64,000 nucleotides of DNA. Origin: Thereva unica (lineage: Eukaryota > Arthropoda > Insecta > Diptera > Therevidae). The DNA lies in NCBI GenBank assembly GCA_949987705.1, contig OX465282.1, positions 124,206,310-124,270,309 of the forward strand, given 5' to 3'. The position numbers were made by a program, and so were the translations under genes. Position 1 is the first letter of the stretch; the number at the start of each line of letters is the position of its first letter. The notes beneath the pieces were generated by a model that saw nothing but the letters and a program-made list of their open reading frames with translations, did not search any database and was not told the DNA's origin. Positions 34,099-46,859 of the stretch are shown here, piece by piece.

Positions 34099-34414
34099 GC
34101 CTATTTTTTTTTGTTAACAAGTAGCCTGGGCTAGTCCTGAATTCAAGTCCGCCTTAATGCAGCTTGTTTACCTGAGCTGGATTAGAGGCCCCTATCACGA
34201 GTCAACATATGTAATTGGAAACATGCCGCAAAGGGACGTCGACCCAAGGCGCAATTTGAGCTTTAGCGCCATTGGGTGGATGGATCATCGTTGTTAGCTC
34301 CAGTTGCTGTCCCTTAAACACATTAAGACACAGCGAGAACGTTGCAGCTTTAGCAAAGGACTATTACCATAGCTACAGAAATTTATGCAACGTCAATCAA
34401 AGTCAACGTCATAA

Positions 34415-35115
34415 AGCAGGATTTCCACTTAGCTGACTATTAGCGCTAGTTGGGTTGCAGTCTGCTAGGGGGTTGCAGCCAGCAGCTGGTAGCCATACGG
34501 AATTCAGAATTATTCTCGAGATGGTTGAGCAAGCACCTAGTAGTGTTGGCAACTATGCAAGTAATGGTCTGGGATCCAGCGGAAGATACAACTAGCGCTG
34601 CCCAGCAGAAAATTTTGGGAGACATCCCTAGAGGATGAATAAAGGAGCCATCCTATATAGGGTTTCAGCCATTGATTAGAGTTTTTAAATGGCGTTTATG
34701 ACTCATTTGCTGATGGGTTCTTTTTCTGATTTTTTTGACTAGTGAGTACACAGACTTCTTCTTTACTCCCAAGTACTTAAAAGTAGAAAAGGGACCCATC
34801 TTTTAAAAAAAAGAACAAAAAAAGGGTTTATATAAAAGAAAATCCGGTTGCGTCATTCTTTATCTAACCGCAGTTCCCAGAAATATTTAAAAGCTAAAAA
34901 AAAGGCCTCCATTTCATATCACCTTGGAACCCAAGACGAGATCTCCAATTTCAGTCTGGAGCAAGTTTTAAGGGAGTACTCCAAATAATGTTAAAATCAT
35001 GACAAAGGCAGATATTTCGGAGGTATTAATACCTCTCGTATGAGGCATCCTACATCACTCGTGGACGCCTCTTTTTCCTGCTGGGGGTGGTAGCCAGCTA
35101 AGTGGAAACCCCGAG
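34415..35115. mobile_element. ~700-bp TIR element, probably PIF/Harbinger-type
   Basis: The ends share TTTCCACTTAGCTG.CTA (left at about 34422, complement at about 35108). The distance from these motifs to the flanking TAA (34412-34414 and 35116-35118) is the same on both sides, which supports the limits, although the outermost 6 bases do not match well. No transposase frame. Confidence 0.6.
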
Positions 35116-35118
35116 TAA

Positions 35119-37420
35119 ATAAAACTACTCGATTGTGGGAAATTTTTTACCAATGTCACATTTTTGTTATCATTTTGTGCAGATTGATAGTTTCAGTAGA
35201 GTTATCTCAAAACATTAATTAAATTTCAGATTTGAAAACAAAAAAGCCAACATTATGTGAATTTTTCACATTTGAACAGCCAAGCAGAAAAAATGTTGAA
35301 GAATTAAGGATATGCACTCGTTCGAACATATTTGTTTTTTTTTTTTATAAAACTTTATCTTTTAAACATTTTTTCGAGATGTATTAAATAAAACATGAAT
35401 GTAATTAATTCAAAACAAAATAACAACAAAATTAATTTTCCGATTCCTAATTAAATACTTATGTATGATTTAATTCACTTCAGAATGGTGCCAACTAAAA
35501 GCAATCTCCTTTATTACCTGGAAAATAGTAAAGAGCTATCAACTATTTTTAAAAAAAATTAACTTAAATTAATTACGTTTTATGTTCGTAGTAAAAAAAT
35601 ATTTAAGTTTTGTTTAAACAAAATAGAATATAAAAAAAACAATTCACATTTTATAAAAAAAGAAACCCAACCGCTCAAAAGAAAAATGTATTTCGTTTTA
35701 AGAAATTGTAAAAAGTTTATATAGGAAGAAAAACAACAAAAAAAACAATCTCTGTACTATTATTTAAAAAAAGAAATTATAAAAAAGATGCACTGAAATC
35801 AAATAGCAAAAATACAATTCATTAAAAAAATTTGTAAATTGTTTTTTTTATTTTTAATTAATTAACACAAAATGGCTATACTAAAAATTTTATTTCCGCC
35901 GGTGGGTATGCAATAATAGTATTATGAATCGGAAAGCGATAATGCAGTTTCAATGCGGGAAATATTTTAATGGTGGAAGAGAGAAATGCTTAAGCCACGA
36001 GGGAATGAATGGCTTTAATTCGCGGCGTTTTTTTATTGTTTTGTAAATGAATTAAATTTTTATGGATTTATTGATATCAAGCAGCGACTAATAAGCAGCT
36101 GTAGCGCGTGCATCAGCAGGACTTTCACCAATTTATTGAGAGGGTTATGGTAAAACAGAGTGGAAAAATTCAATTCATCAATGCAGAGGAAGAGGACATG
36201 CGAGGAGCGGAAGGAAAAACCTAATTTAATAATTAGCTTGAAAATTGTTACGGAGATTCTGATTTATTGAAAACCGAAAAGCAAAAAAATAGTAATTAGC
36301 AATTATGAACTTGTCTTATTGGTTATTAAAGTTTAATTTATGTTAACGAGCGTTGAGTTGAGTTGAGTTGAGAGAACTGATCAATAAAAGAGTTAAAACG
36401 TGGCGAAAGATTTTGTCGTGTATTGTGTCTCAGTATTTCTTAATTTCGATGCATAATGTCCAGCTGTGTTTGTTATACAGTACTTAAGCCATGTCCCGCG
36501 GATACTTTTCTTATTCTACACAAAGTCGTTAACAATAAGTGTTTTCATTAAAAATTTAATATTTGTGTTTATGTCATGTGAACTTTAATGTAGGAAGTAA
36601 TAACACAAACTGAAGGAAGCATTCTAAAATAGCACATGTTCATTTGAGAAAATCTTTTATGTAACGATGAATTTGTTGGGTTTGAACAATGGCGTCTTTA
36701 ATTCGGAAAGAAATTTTCGTCATTAGAAAAGGAAGAGAAAAGATTAACTTTCAGTTCATTGAGCAGGGATGTGCAACTTGATTACTGCTTCTAGATCACA
36801 TATAAAACTTTATAGTTCACCCCCAATTTTGGAACTCTTAGAGGGGATGCTGATGACCTAGAATGGAGGTTACAAGTAAATACTCCAGCAGAAATTCTGT
36901 AGACCAAAGAGATCAATGGCCTTACCCCAATTGGTTCGATCGAATGTCTTCCACTCTGAACTGGTGGCGAACTTCAAATCCTGCGTAGCATTTCAGCCGA
37001 GGGAAAGTCAGGAGTCAGTGTAGACCTTTTATTGGATAGCCAGCAGCTATAACAGCAATAGGTGTGGTCTGTATAATGTCCAAACTGATTGAAACCATTA
37101 AAATGTAACCACCTGGGAGCACGGCTTTTTTTGGTTAAGAGAGGCATGCACACTCCGCGTGTTTCCCTTGCCAAAAAAGAAGCTCTTGCTCCCAGAACCA
37201 TGGTCCCTCGTGTAGGAATGGCCATAGGATCCCTTTTCAGTTGGTTTCGAGTCACAGGAAAGCAAAGAAAAGATCGGTGGGTTAACTAGACTAGAAGAAT
37301 GTGCAGAAGCCGGTGTGTGTGTGCGTGTGTGTGACCAAGCGAGATATCAGCATGTACATTCTTTTAAGATGTATACAATTTTGCATAGTAGTATGAGTTG
37401 TGTATGATGTGGCAACGTCC
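35119..37420. other. AT-rich tract followed by possible host unique DNA
   Basis: 35330-35870 is A/T-rich low-complexity DNA. From 35880 to about 36700 the sequence is less repetitive and shows no TE motif, so it may be host DNA. A (GAGTT)n-like run of about 25 bp lies at 36352-36375. The interval 36890-37300 has a GC-richer block with a possible decayed coding origin that I could not identify. Confidence 0.35.
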
Positions 37421-38417
37421 TTTTTTTATGTGGGAAAACCAAGCTTAGGAATCACACTTTTTACTACCAGTCTGTCATGTCGTTCAGGTCATGGTGTAAT
37501 GTCTAGTAGCAAGTTTGGTTTGAAAGATAGAAAAGGAAAAGGTAGATTAGGGGTGGGGCCGAGGGGTTTTGGAGCAGGTGACGACGAACCTCACGTTTGA
37601 ACTCTTGGGTGTTGTACGAGCTCGGGGAAACTGACTGTGGGAGATTCCACAGTCGAGTTGTTCTATTCATAAACGAACTTCTAGAATATGTGCGCGAAAG
37701 GGGGGGGCTGTAGGATATGGGGGTGAGCCGAGCGGGCAAGTCTTGTGTTGCGGGAAAAATATTGCCGTGCAGGCAGAAGGTCCTGAATTTCAGTGGAACA
37801 ATCGCTGTGGTAATAGCGATAAAGCAGGGAGAGCGCTAATATATTCCAACGGTGGCTCAGAGAGTCGACGGCGATTCAAAGGCTATCATCTCCGATGATT
37901 CGGATGGCGCAGATTTTCACCTTGTCCAGCCACGCTAAGGCGGTTTTCGAGGCGCCAGCCCAGACAAATGAGCTATACTCGAGGCGGAGGCGAATCTAAG
38001 ATTTGTAGATTGTAGCTCTGGCTGCTGGGGGGAGAAGAAAGTTGCATCTCTTAAGAAATCCTAGGCATTGGGATGCTTGTTTAGCGATTTGGAGTATGTG
38101 ATCATTCCATCGCAAGTCCTCAAATAAAGTTATACCCAAGATGTTAAGAAAAGGATCAGCTGCAAGATTTGTTTTGTCCACTGAGACACAAGGAAGATGG
38201 GTAGGTTTTAAAAGTACTGAGACAGTACTTCGTTTTGGAGGGGTTTAACTCAACACGATTTTTGCGGCCCCAATCAAGAATGGGTTTGATGTCCCTGTTG
38301 GACATGAGTTCACGATGGTGAAGACAAGGTCTGGCACGTGCTTGTCTTTTATTGTAAGAATAACGCAGGGTACTGTTATCGATGGATGCTTTGATGAATG
38401 TGGTCTGTTAGACATAC

Positions 38418-38480
38418 AAGGCGGGGACGTCCCGCTCGGACCGCCAGCTAACGGATCAAAGAAGAAAGAAAGAAGAAGAC
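38418..38480 (-). repeat. LINE 3' tail module, copy inside the LINE
   Basis: The stretch GGGGACGTCCCGCTCGGACC, continuing to GCTAACGGATC and a GAAGAAAG repeat, is nearly identical to 54893-54950 and related to 20165-20220. It is a 5'-truncated insertion of a different, RTE-like family, consisting of little more than the 3' tail. Confidence 0.6.
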
Positions 38481-39527
38481 ATACAAGGAGGTCGCCAATA
38501 AGTCTTTTGGGTCTAAAGCCGTACTGTTTGTCATGAATAATTTTGTTAGTTTCCTGATATTCCATTAGTTTTTTTTTTTATTAGAGTCTCCATGACTTTG
38601 GAGAGAACAGAAGTAATTGCTATTGGGCGGTAGTTTTAGGGATCACTAGAGTCATCTTTTCAGGAGTTTGCGCAGAGGTAGTTTATCAGGGCCAGTGTAT
38701 TTATTGACGTCGAGCTTTTTGAGACATCGATCTCGAGTCCTGAAAAAACTTCGTCCATTGAATGAGGTATTCGCTCGAGCGAGGGAGGTTGCATGGCAGC
38801 ATCGGGTAAAGAAGAATTTGAGGCGAACAGAGATGCTAATAAATCGGCCTTGGAATTGCTTTTTGTTATCACCTCATCATTGTGAATAAGAGAGGTGTTG
38901 TGGAGCAGGTAAAATTCTTCTTTATGGAAGCTACCAAGGACCAGAAGTTTTTACTGCCGGTATTGTGTTGAGTAACTTTCTTCTCAACCTGTCAACAAAA
39001 GATGATTTGACTTTGTTCATGATAGAGATACAGGAGTTTCTTAACCTAATATACTCGCGTCGAACTGGCTGGCTCGGGGAATGCCTGTAGGCGGCTTCTT
39101 TTGGTTTTATCACATTCATACACTCCCTATTGAAAGACTACTCCGACGTGGCTTTATAGACTCGTTGAAAAGGGAATGAATAAACGCCTTCCCCTGTATA
39201 ACTATCGTGATACAGAGAGCGGCAGAGTTGACGTGGGCGAGACTGAAACACAACTTCCAGTCGGTGGCTTGAGAGAAACGAATGAATGCCAGCTAGTTGG
39301 CTTTCCCATAGTGCCAAACGGTTCGTTTAACAGACGATGGATATGGGAAATGAGCACTTACTAGGTTGTGATCCGAGTTGCCAGAGGAGTGTGAACATCG
39401 ACAGAGAATGTAGTAGGGTGGGAGGTAAAAAATAGGTCAAGGAGATGGGATCCTTGGCCTGCAACTTCAGGGACCCTAGTTGGACGATGAACAGTCTGAT
39501 GTTAATATCTGCGAAGAGCTCAATATC

Positions 39528-39640
39528 TTTTTTTTTTTTTTTTTTTTTATATGAAAAAACCAAGCTTAGGTGTAACCCTTTGTACTACCAGTCCGTCATG
39601 TCGTTCAGTTCATGGTGCAATGTCTAGTAGTAAGCCAGAA
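39528..39640 (-). mobile_element. ~110-bp 5'-truncated LINE tail inserted in its own family
   Basis: A T-run (poly-A on the minus strand) at 39528-39548 is followed by ATGAAAAAACCAAGCTTAGG and the 3' tail of the family seen at 37425-37525. The surrounding endonuclease coding sequence continues on both sides. This is a target-primed insertion that copied only the last ~90 bases. Confidence 0.7.
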
Positions 39641-40349
39641 ACACTGGTGCCATTTGAGTAAGTCAGCCAATTAGCACCAAGTCAGAGATAGCGTCGAATG
39701 CAAAAGGGAGGCTTCATTACTAATATTAGGACTTCTGCATAGAAAACAGAATATGACGTGGCTGTGAAGGAGAAATTTAATCCAGAGCTAATTGAAATCG
39801 GGAGATGTACTATTGTAAACCCTTTGGAATGCCACGTCATTCCTAATATAAATGGCTATTCCACTATGGACAGAAAAGTTGTGCACTAAGCTATATCCTG
39901 CCACTTAAAAACGATCTATATCGAGATCAGGTAAGACTTGAGATTCACTTAGTGCAAGAATAGGTGCAGCGTGTACGAAGAGGTGGCACACCACGTTTGA
40001 AATTATTGAATATTTGAAAAGTCAAAACAGAAATTCCCATATCGAGTTTTTCTTGACATAAGGTTAATAACCTCTGTTACAGCAGGCGATGCCGGTGACT
40101 CAGCAATCGAAGCTCACAGGAATCGCCCTGTTAGAGTGTCCTAAAAAAATAAAATATAGTATTGGACGTAGATAATAGGCAATTATTTTGGTGACCATAA
40201 ATTGTGAAAATAGCATACTGAGTAGAACGGTTCTCGTTCGATTTCGTAGGTCAAGCAGCATTGGACGTGGTAAGTAGTTTACGGGGGGATTGCTTGGAAA
40301 GATAACACTGCCGTTTGAAATGGTCTATGCTGATGAGGATGCATTTAAA

Positions 40350-40590
40350 AATGTTCATGCCTGTGCGGGAATTTGCAGATTTTGAGTGCCTGGGGCGGAA
40401 GGGAACATGCCTGTGACGGGAGAGTTCATGCCTCTAGCAAACAAATTTTTAGATTTTGCGTGCCTGTGGCGGGAGCATGCATGTCTATGGCCGGTAGTGT
40501 ACATGTCTGTGGCGGGAGCGTGCATGCTTTTGTGCCATGCCTTTTTTTGTTTTGCTGTGCGTGCTATGTACGGGCGCGTGCGTGCTTGTA
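40350..40590. repeat. degenerate minisatellite, ~20-60-bp units
   Basis: The words CATGCCTGTG and GGCGGGAG recur about five to six times with spacings of roughly 40-60 bp (for example 40357, 40408, 40460, 40502). Open frames run through it because the repeat lacks stops; they are not considered genes. Confidence 0.5.
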
Positions 40591-42315
40591 AGAAAATTAA
40601 CTAACTAAGTTATTTTTAATCCGAAAAGATTTTATACTCCGCTTGTCATATTTAAGTACTTTCCATCTTGGGCTTTGAAACCTCCGGATCAATAAAAACT
40701 TTACATTCAAAATTATTTTGTATTTTTTATTTTTAAACTAAATTTTTTTTTATTAAGTTACTTAAATCCGGGCCTTTGCAGTTTCATTATCGAGATCTCG
40801 TCAATGCTCCAGGCTATGTATTTCCAAACCCATTCTTAAATACTGCTCATTTCCTCCGCTTCAAATAATGTTTAACCCTAGAGATTGAACAGTGACTTTA
40901 ACTCCCAGCTAGTGAAAAGTATAACTCCTTCTAATATACATATTACGCGGAAGTAGCTCCAAATTCTGTAGATGGCACAATGGCATCCATCGATGAAATG
41001 GCTTAAAAGATACTTGTCCATCAAATCGTTCTTAAAATCGAATCTGAAATCCATCTCCGGCTGCTCCGTCTCCCAGGCATAAAAATGAACAGTTTTAAGA
41101 CGAAATCTCCGAATAAAAAATTTCATAAATCAATTCCCGCATCCCGAAAGTACTGTTATGCATGCACTCATATATGTATATTCACGGCTTTATGATAATT
41201 CGGAATGATTCACAAAATGCAAATCCCACATCAATTCTAGACAAATGTGGGTCTCAAACTCGGCATCTATCGGCGCTCCGCTCCAGCCGATGTGGACCCA
41301 AATCGCGGGTCAATAACTCTTTCCCGATTGTGATTTTTGCTGGATTTGAATGACCTATAAAAGACTTTCGGCGGGAACCCGAGTCGGGGGAGTAATGATA
41401 TTCTGGGAACTCTGTATTTTATCAAACAATCGGGAGGAGGAAGTTACCTGCCTGTGGGTCCGCTCAAACTCACCTTAATTTTCCACTAAATGTAGTTTTG
41501 TAGTTTTGTTTGGATCTCTCTCTCTCCATAAAATCTCTGTCAGCGCGGCGGCGGCGGTGTTGTCCTGGGGTTTTCTTAATTAAATTTTCCGACGTTCATT
41601 GTTTGCCCACCGAAACTACCTGAAACTTTGTGACAATAATGAAACTTTTTGGGGGAAAAAATATATTTTTGCATTTTTATTAAATTTAACTTTAAACCAG
41701 CAACAAAAACTCGGGAATTTTTTTTGGCTGTGGTTAAAAAAAATTCTTGATGGAGCCGAACGTGTTATTTATTGATATGCAAATTGAATTAAGTTGAAAG
41801 AGTGTTATTCTTGCTAAATATTATTAATTGTGCTATAAATAAAAAAGAAATTGGAATTGTAAACATTTATAGACGAGAAAGTTACATTTGCAGGTAAAAT
41901 TTACTGCCATCACTAATGTTGCTGGCTTTCCTTTGAAAATTAGTTTGTACTGAGCTAGAATTAAATTTTTTCAGTTATGGATAGAAATATATCCATAAAA
42001 AAGTACCGGAGATTATACCTTAAAGCCAAATCAATTTTATGAGCTTGTATAATACAATATTTTTATTATTATTGCAAGCCATTACTTTCTATGAATAATT
42101 GCATTTAATTTGCATCCATTTTAAAATACGATTTAATACGTTCATTCCTACTAAAGCAGTTTTATTTATTAGTTGCACACAGACGTCATTCTTCTTTAAA
42201 ATTGAGTACCAACAATTACGTCAACAACTTAACTCTTATCTCAGGCGTTCAGTTTAGTACTACCAGGATATCCTGCCAGTCGCAAGCTCGAACAAAGGAA
42301 CGAGGCTTAGGGCAA
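40591..42315. other. non-coding DNA, possibly host unique sequence
   Basis: No TE motif and no supportable gene. 41380-41660 has low repetitiveness and a GCGGCGGCGGC run at about 41550. AT-rich DNA follows up to 42170. Confidence 0.35.
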
Positions 42316-42317
42316 CT

Positions 42318-42990
42318 AAAAATACACTTAGCGTCCATAAATTACATGAGGGGTTTAAGGGGGGGGGTCCAGCAGAATCTCACCCAATCTGATGTGGGGA
42401 GAGGGGGGTCTCGGCAAATATCACTTATTTTTTTCCCCTCAAGAAACAGTGTAAAATTGCTAGAAAACTGGGTTGAATTAAGTAAAAAATGTTTCTCCAC
42501 TAAAGACCCCCATTCACTTACAGGCCCCGGCAGGCCAGGTCGGCAGGCACGGCCCAATGGAGGCCACACAATACTCAGTCTAACTGAGGGATGAAAACTT
42601 CAGATATCCGCCTGACATGACGTGACATGCAGGTGACGTCATGATTCCCTTCAGACACACAGGCGAAGACGACAGTTTAGCATATCAGGTTGTTAATTCA
42701 AGTGCAAAAATGTCCATGGCCTCAAAGAAAACTTTATAGGCACAAACAGATTGGTGACTGGAAAAGCTTTTAAAATACATGGACCACCATATTTGCTGAC
42801 ACAATGCGTAGTAATTAAAATATTGCCTGCGCCCCAATATGTGTGTGACCTAAGGCAGCTCCAAACTCCGTGAACGTTCGCGTGAATACGAATGTGGATG
42901 GTTTTCGCCTAGTTCGCGCCTTACTTTCAGGTCCGACTGGGTACGGGGCGTGAGCTCGTGCCGTAAATTCACGGCTTGAGACAGATTAAA
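42318..42990 (+). mobile_element. TIR-type repeat family, copy A (truncated)
   Basis: Collinear with the complement of 61092-60405: the same start GTCCATAAATTAC, the motif TTTTTTTCCCCTCAAGAA, then AAACTGGGTTGAATTAAG, TATCCGCCTGAC, and GAAGACGACAGTTTAGCAT. It is cut at about 42990, before R1-like LINE debris. A short fragment of the family is at 7222-7345. No coding capacity. Related ends at 56766 suggest inverted termini. Confidence 0.7.
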
Positions 42991-43259
42991 AGTTCTGGGG
43001 TGGTAGTACGTAAGTTGTTTCAGTCGACCTCTCCATATTTGAGTGTTACAAACATGTTTGCATGAGGGGTCGATTGAAAGAACTTACGTGCTACAACCCG
43101 AGATCTTCAGGCACAAACTGACAATAAACGGTGACGTTTGCTCCGCCCGATACCGCCACGAGGCATCACTTCGGGCTAGGGTCACCAATATGACGCTTTA
43201 CGCGTCCCTCCGGTATTGGCATGAAGATGCCAGAGCTTCGTGGAGACGAATCAGCGATC

Positions 43260-44500
43260 CTCCGTCTTCGTTTTCTTCGTTTTTAGGATGGCCTGGACAA
43301 ACCGCGCCTCCCTTGACCATTCCTCGAGGCCTCGAAGCATTGTCCCAACATTATCGGGGTCATGCTTTCGAGCTCCTCCTCCATCGCGCTTCGTTCGACC
43401 TTCCACCTAATGCATTCGAAGAATGTGTCGTGGGCATCGTCCGAAGCGGAGTCCCCGTAGGGGCATGTGGCATATGCCACCTTACCCATATTCTTTAGGA
43501 ACCATGCCGTGTCAAAAAATGGGTCGGGTAGTACCTAGTCAACCTCGCCGAACTCCCGTACCTCCATGGTATTTTCCATGGCAACCCTCGCCGCCTCACG
43601 TTTACCCAGTCTGGTACTTTCTCTGTGGACGAACTGTCTCTCCTGGGCTAGCAGGTCGATCGGGATGACCCCGGTGACCACCTGCACTGCGGGCTCGAAG
43701 ACCGAGCGGTAGGAGCATGCAACATTAAGAGCCTCTCTTCATTGTACCGTGGCCATGAGCCGCGGTATTTTTCTTACCCTAGCGCGTCGGCCCACGGCCC
43801 AGAGCAGGATGGACTCGGTAATGCGCATGAACAGACGTCGTAAGCAGGGTTTGGGGCCGAGAACGTTGGCCATGATCCTGTTAAGCGACACTACCGCAGC
43901 TGCTGCCTTGTCCGCTACTCGCAGTATGTGTACCCTGAAGGATAACTTGTTATCAAGCATCACTCCGGGGTACTTCACGGCGTTCGTTGATGCACCTGTT
44001 GCGTGTCGCACCTTAAAGTTGCGCAGCATGTTAATGAGCTTTTTCGAGCTTTTTTTGGCACGATCTCCGTTTTGTGACCTGCAAGCTCAAACCCGCAGTC
44101 GTTCACCCAGGAAGAGTCTACGCATTGCCTGGTTGAGGCCCATCTGTGCGGTTTCAACGTCTCTTGGGGTGATGATCACCGCGGTATCGTCTGCATACCT
44201 AACCAGGAAGACACCCTCGGGCATATCCAAACGTAGGAGCCCGTCGTAGGAAATGTATCAAACATCTCTGCCTTCTTTCCCCAGTATCTCTATGGGTACA
44301 ACTCCCGCTATCACTTAGGTACGCCGCATCGTTGGATATGGTCCTGTATGCGCAGCACGAGCGAAGGACGCTTATGGTTAAGACAGATACATGCGTACGT
44401 TGGTGTGTACGGTGATTGACATAATAGAAGTGCTTAAATTCAAATGCAAACGGACATATAGTTAGGTAAACGGAATGCACGCAACGCAAAAGGTGATCTA
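43260..44500 (-). pseudogene. R1-like LINE ORF2, C-terminal third
   Basis: Minus-strand frames in order: LRNFKVRHATGASTNAVKYPG and VMLDNKLSFRVHILRVADKA (about 44030-43920), LLWAVGRR (about 43800), and the C-terminal CPYGDSASDDAHDTFFECIRW (about 43455-43400), an R1-type zinc-binding end. A segment at 44360-44270 resembles the CAYRTISNDAA block that in this clade lies between the two, so the order is also disturbed. A 166-residue + strand frame here is the antisense shadow. Confidence 0.75.
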
Positions 44501-44609
44501 CTTCTAACTTTTCCTCATTGCCGCTTTCACAATAGTCACATGCACTCGTCGCTTGAATCTTTTGGTTATTTATAAAAGACTAGAGGGAGTCCAAGCACGC
44601 AACTGTCTG

Positions 44610-44987
44610 TCAGCGAGAATTTGCCGCATACACCGTAGGCTCTGCACGCACGCACAAATCTGTTTCCAACTTTAGTCTGTATGCGACCCTACATTTTCTG
44701 CTATTAGCTCTCTTTCTTGCTGCTGCCCATACTGGCACTGCGTAAATCTTGACTGAGCTAACCACCACCGATGGATTGGTGTAGCCCCTACACCCCAGGT
44801 TGGGCAGTATTCTTGGATATGCCGCACAAGTAGCGGAAGCTTTATCCGCCAAACCCTCCAGTTGTGTTTTAAAATTAAGCCTGTGGTCGATCATCACTCC
44901 CAGGTACTTTATGACGAGCTTTGAGTGATTGACCTGTTCCCATACCTTGTTTCTTACGGATACTTGTTTTCCTAGATTGCTGATCAA
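44610..44987 (-). pseudogene. R1-like LINE ORF2 fragment, second copy
   Basis: The frame encodes HSKLVIKYLGVMIDHRLNFKTQ followed by LADKASATCAAYPRILPNLGCRG and YAVPVWAAA. This is the same post-catalytic segment of an R1-clade reverse transcriptase as at 43.9 and 32.0 kb. It is open over about 125 codons but is only a fragment, with neither endonuclease nor catalytic box. Confidence 0.75.
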
Positions 44988-44999
44988 CGCAGATCAAGC

Positions 45000-46855
45000 A
45001 AACGGCAGACCAGCACTTTCAGGAAGCTTCGTTCGAGCATAACTTGATTTCATTGAGGCCTCAACACATCATGATGCATTTTAATCGACCGGAGAGCTCC
45101 TGGGATACCATATGTTGTTCTGTACACCGTCGGCCCATCTTCCAATTTACCAAATAACAGTTTCGGAGGAAGGGATGTGTTTGTCTAACTACCCACCCAG
45201 GACCAACACGATCCGCCGGCACTGATAACGTTCCTTTCATCCCTCATGGGACATAGGGCGAAAACAGTTGCCCTCTAGGGGACTCTGTTTTGCACGACAG
45301 GTCTTAGCTATGACCAGAATCTTCTAGTTGTGGCGACCTCTGTTAATAGGGTGGCCGTATAGTTTACCGAAACGTTAGACTTAATTCAAAACAGTACCCC
45401 GCTCTGGAGTCAAAACTATGCTAAAGACACCTTTTCCTAGCCTGCATACTCCAACCTAGTTTACAGGAATACGGCAATTCACCGGACTATCAACTGACTA
45501 AACGGTAGCATGCAACCAAATTACTTGATCTAGCAGCCGTCTCCCTTTTTTGAAATACCTTGAAACTTCTACCTTAATCAGTTTATTCGCACAAAAAAAT
45601 CAGAAAAATTGTGAAAGTGTCAGCTGTGCCAAAAAATTATGTCAAATTATTCGTGTTTTCCGATTTTGCTTTAACAATTTTATTTAAATGACAATTCTTA
45701 GCATATACCGACAAGCCGTCCTCATTGTTCTGTTGATCGCCACCGTATTGATGATTTTCATTAGACTCTTCGCCTAGATGCAACGCTGCAAAATTTCAAT
45801 TCTGAGAATGCTCCAAAGCCCAAGTGATTCCGTCTGGCAAAAGGTCACCAAGGTGCAAACCCAGTTGTATATATTTATTTACGTTATTTTTGCGTTCGAT
45901 TTCAGACCGTCGTCGTCGTCGTCATGGCCGCCTAAAGGCTACGATTGCAGCGACGTTCTAAAAAAACCACCATCATCAGCAGTATGACGAATTGCTGCGG
46001 TAACCAACGCAGGGCCTACATATGTTTGCGCTTGTTGCGATGTTTTACAAGCAGTCAACATAATTTCGGATATCTACATGTCGACTTGGATACGATTTGG
46101 ATATGATTGGGTAAGCATAATAATTTGTTTACGATAGCAGCGGCGGTAGTAAATTTTCCAATTTCCACAACAGCATTACGGGCGGCCCAGGTAATCTCTG
46201 ATGCAATCGATGGACTGTGGTGCCCTGGCCCCGTTGCAGGCCTTGCAGCCCCCGAAGCCACCGGTGAGTTGATGGCTCCTTTAGCGCCCGTCAATCTAAT
46301 TACGCCCAGTCGGAGAGCTATACGTGCTAGCCTTAGCCCAGCTAGCTGCGTTCTGTTGTCGCCATTGTCCGGTGATATCCATAAATCTCGGATTATCCGC
46401 GGTTGCCATGCCAGCGATTTAACGTCTCAACTAGAAATCAGTTGGAAATAATCAGTGGATTGTGAACTGTTGTGTTTGATTTACTGTTTAGCGCTGTGAT
46501 TAGTTACCCGCCCGCTAATTTAACCCGACCCGATGCGAGGTGGAGCCTATTAAATTTGGATAAAAGTTTTCATTATCTTATGCTGACCAGGAAAGCGAAT
46601 AGGAAGGCATTGCACAGAGGATGTTTTATGTAAGAAGTGAAATTTGTAAGAATCGTTTGTGTAAAAAAAAAGGCTTACAAAAGTGAAATGGTTTTTAAAA
46701 CGAAAAATATAAATATTTATATAATTTTAAGGGGAACTTTTTGTAAAATGGTTTCTTTAAGCTCGCCTGGTAGATCCCAGTCGTTTTTACCTACTTTCTT
46801 ATTTGCTGGGTTCTGTATTCATGATGCGATCCTGGTTTTGAGTCGGTCTCGGTTT
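45000..46855. other. unassigned repeat-like DNA
   Basis: 45060-45300 shares motifs with the LINE debris near 22600. The 114-codon + strand frame at 46107-46451 and the opposite frame at 46055-46294 show no domain and no splice context. A (GTC)n run of about 18 bp lies near 45910. Nothing else is recognisable. Confidence 0.35.
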
Positions 46856-46859
46856 TAAT

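Larger units (their letters stand above)
37425..40090 (-). pseudogene. jockey/CR1-like LINE, ORF2 from endonuclease to tail
   Basis: The minus strand carries, in order: endonuclease pieces LALSESQVL and AIYIRNDVAFQ (about 39970-39800), GNSDHNLVSAHFP near 39350-39390, a linker with REYIRLRNSCISIMNKVKSSFVDRLRRKLLN (39060-38960), SNSKADLLASLFASNSSLPDA (38872-38800), and after several lesions the thumb segment LRWNDHILQIAKQASQCLGFLKRC (about 38130-38050). A C-terminal LWNLPQSVSPSSYNTQEFKREVRRHLL (about 37650-37560) and a 3' tail ending in CCACATAAAAAAA at about 37425 follow. The palm catalytic region is disrupted. It is a nearly complete but dead copy. Confidence 0.78.

Noticed and set aside
40373..40604. 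Two overlapping 72-codon frames rich in Cys and Gly
   Set aside because: They are produced by the minisatellite; both frames stay open because the repeat lacks stops.
43749..44249. 166-codon + strand frame
   Set aside because: It is antisense to an R1-like ORF2 fragment whose motifs are recognisable on the minus strand.
46055..46451. Overlapping frames on both strands (79 and 114 codons)
   Set aside because: No recognisable domain, no start or splice context; GC-rich DNA has fewer stops by chance.
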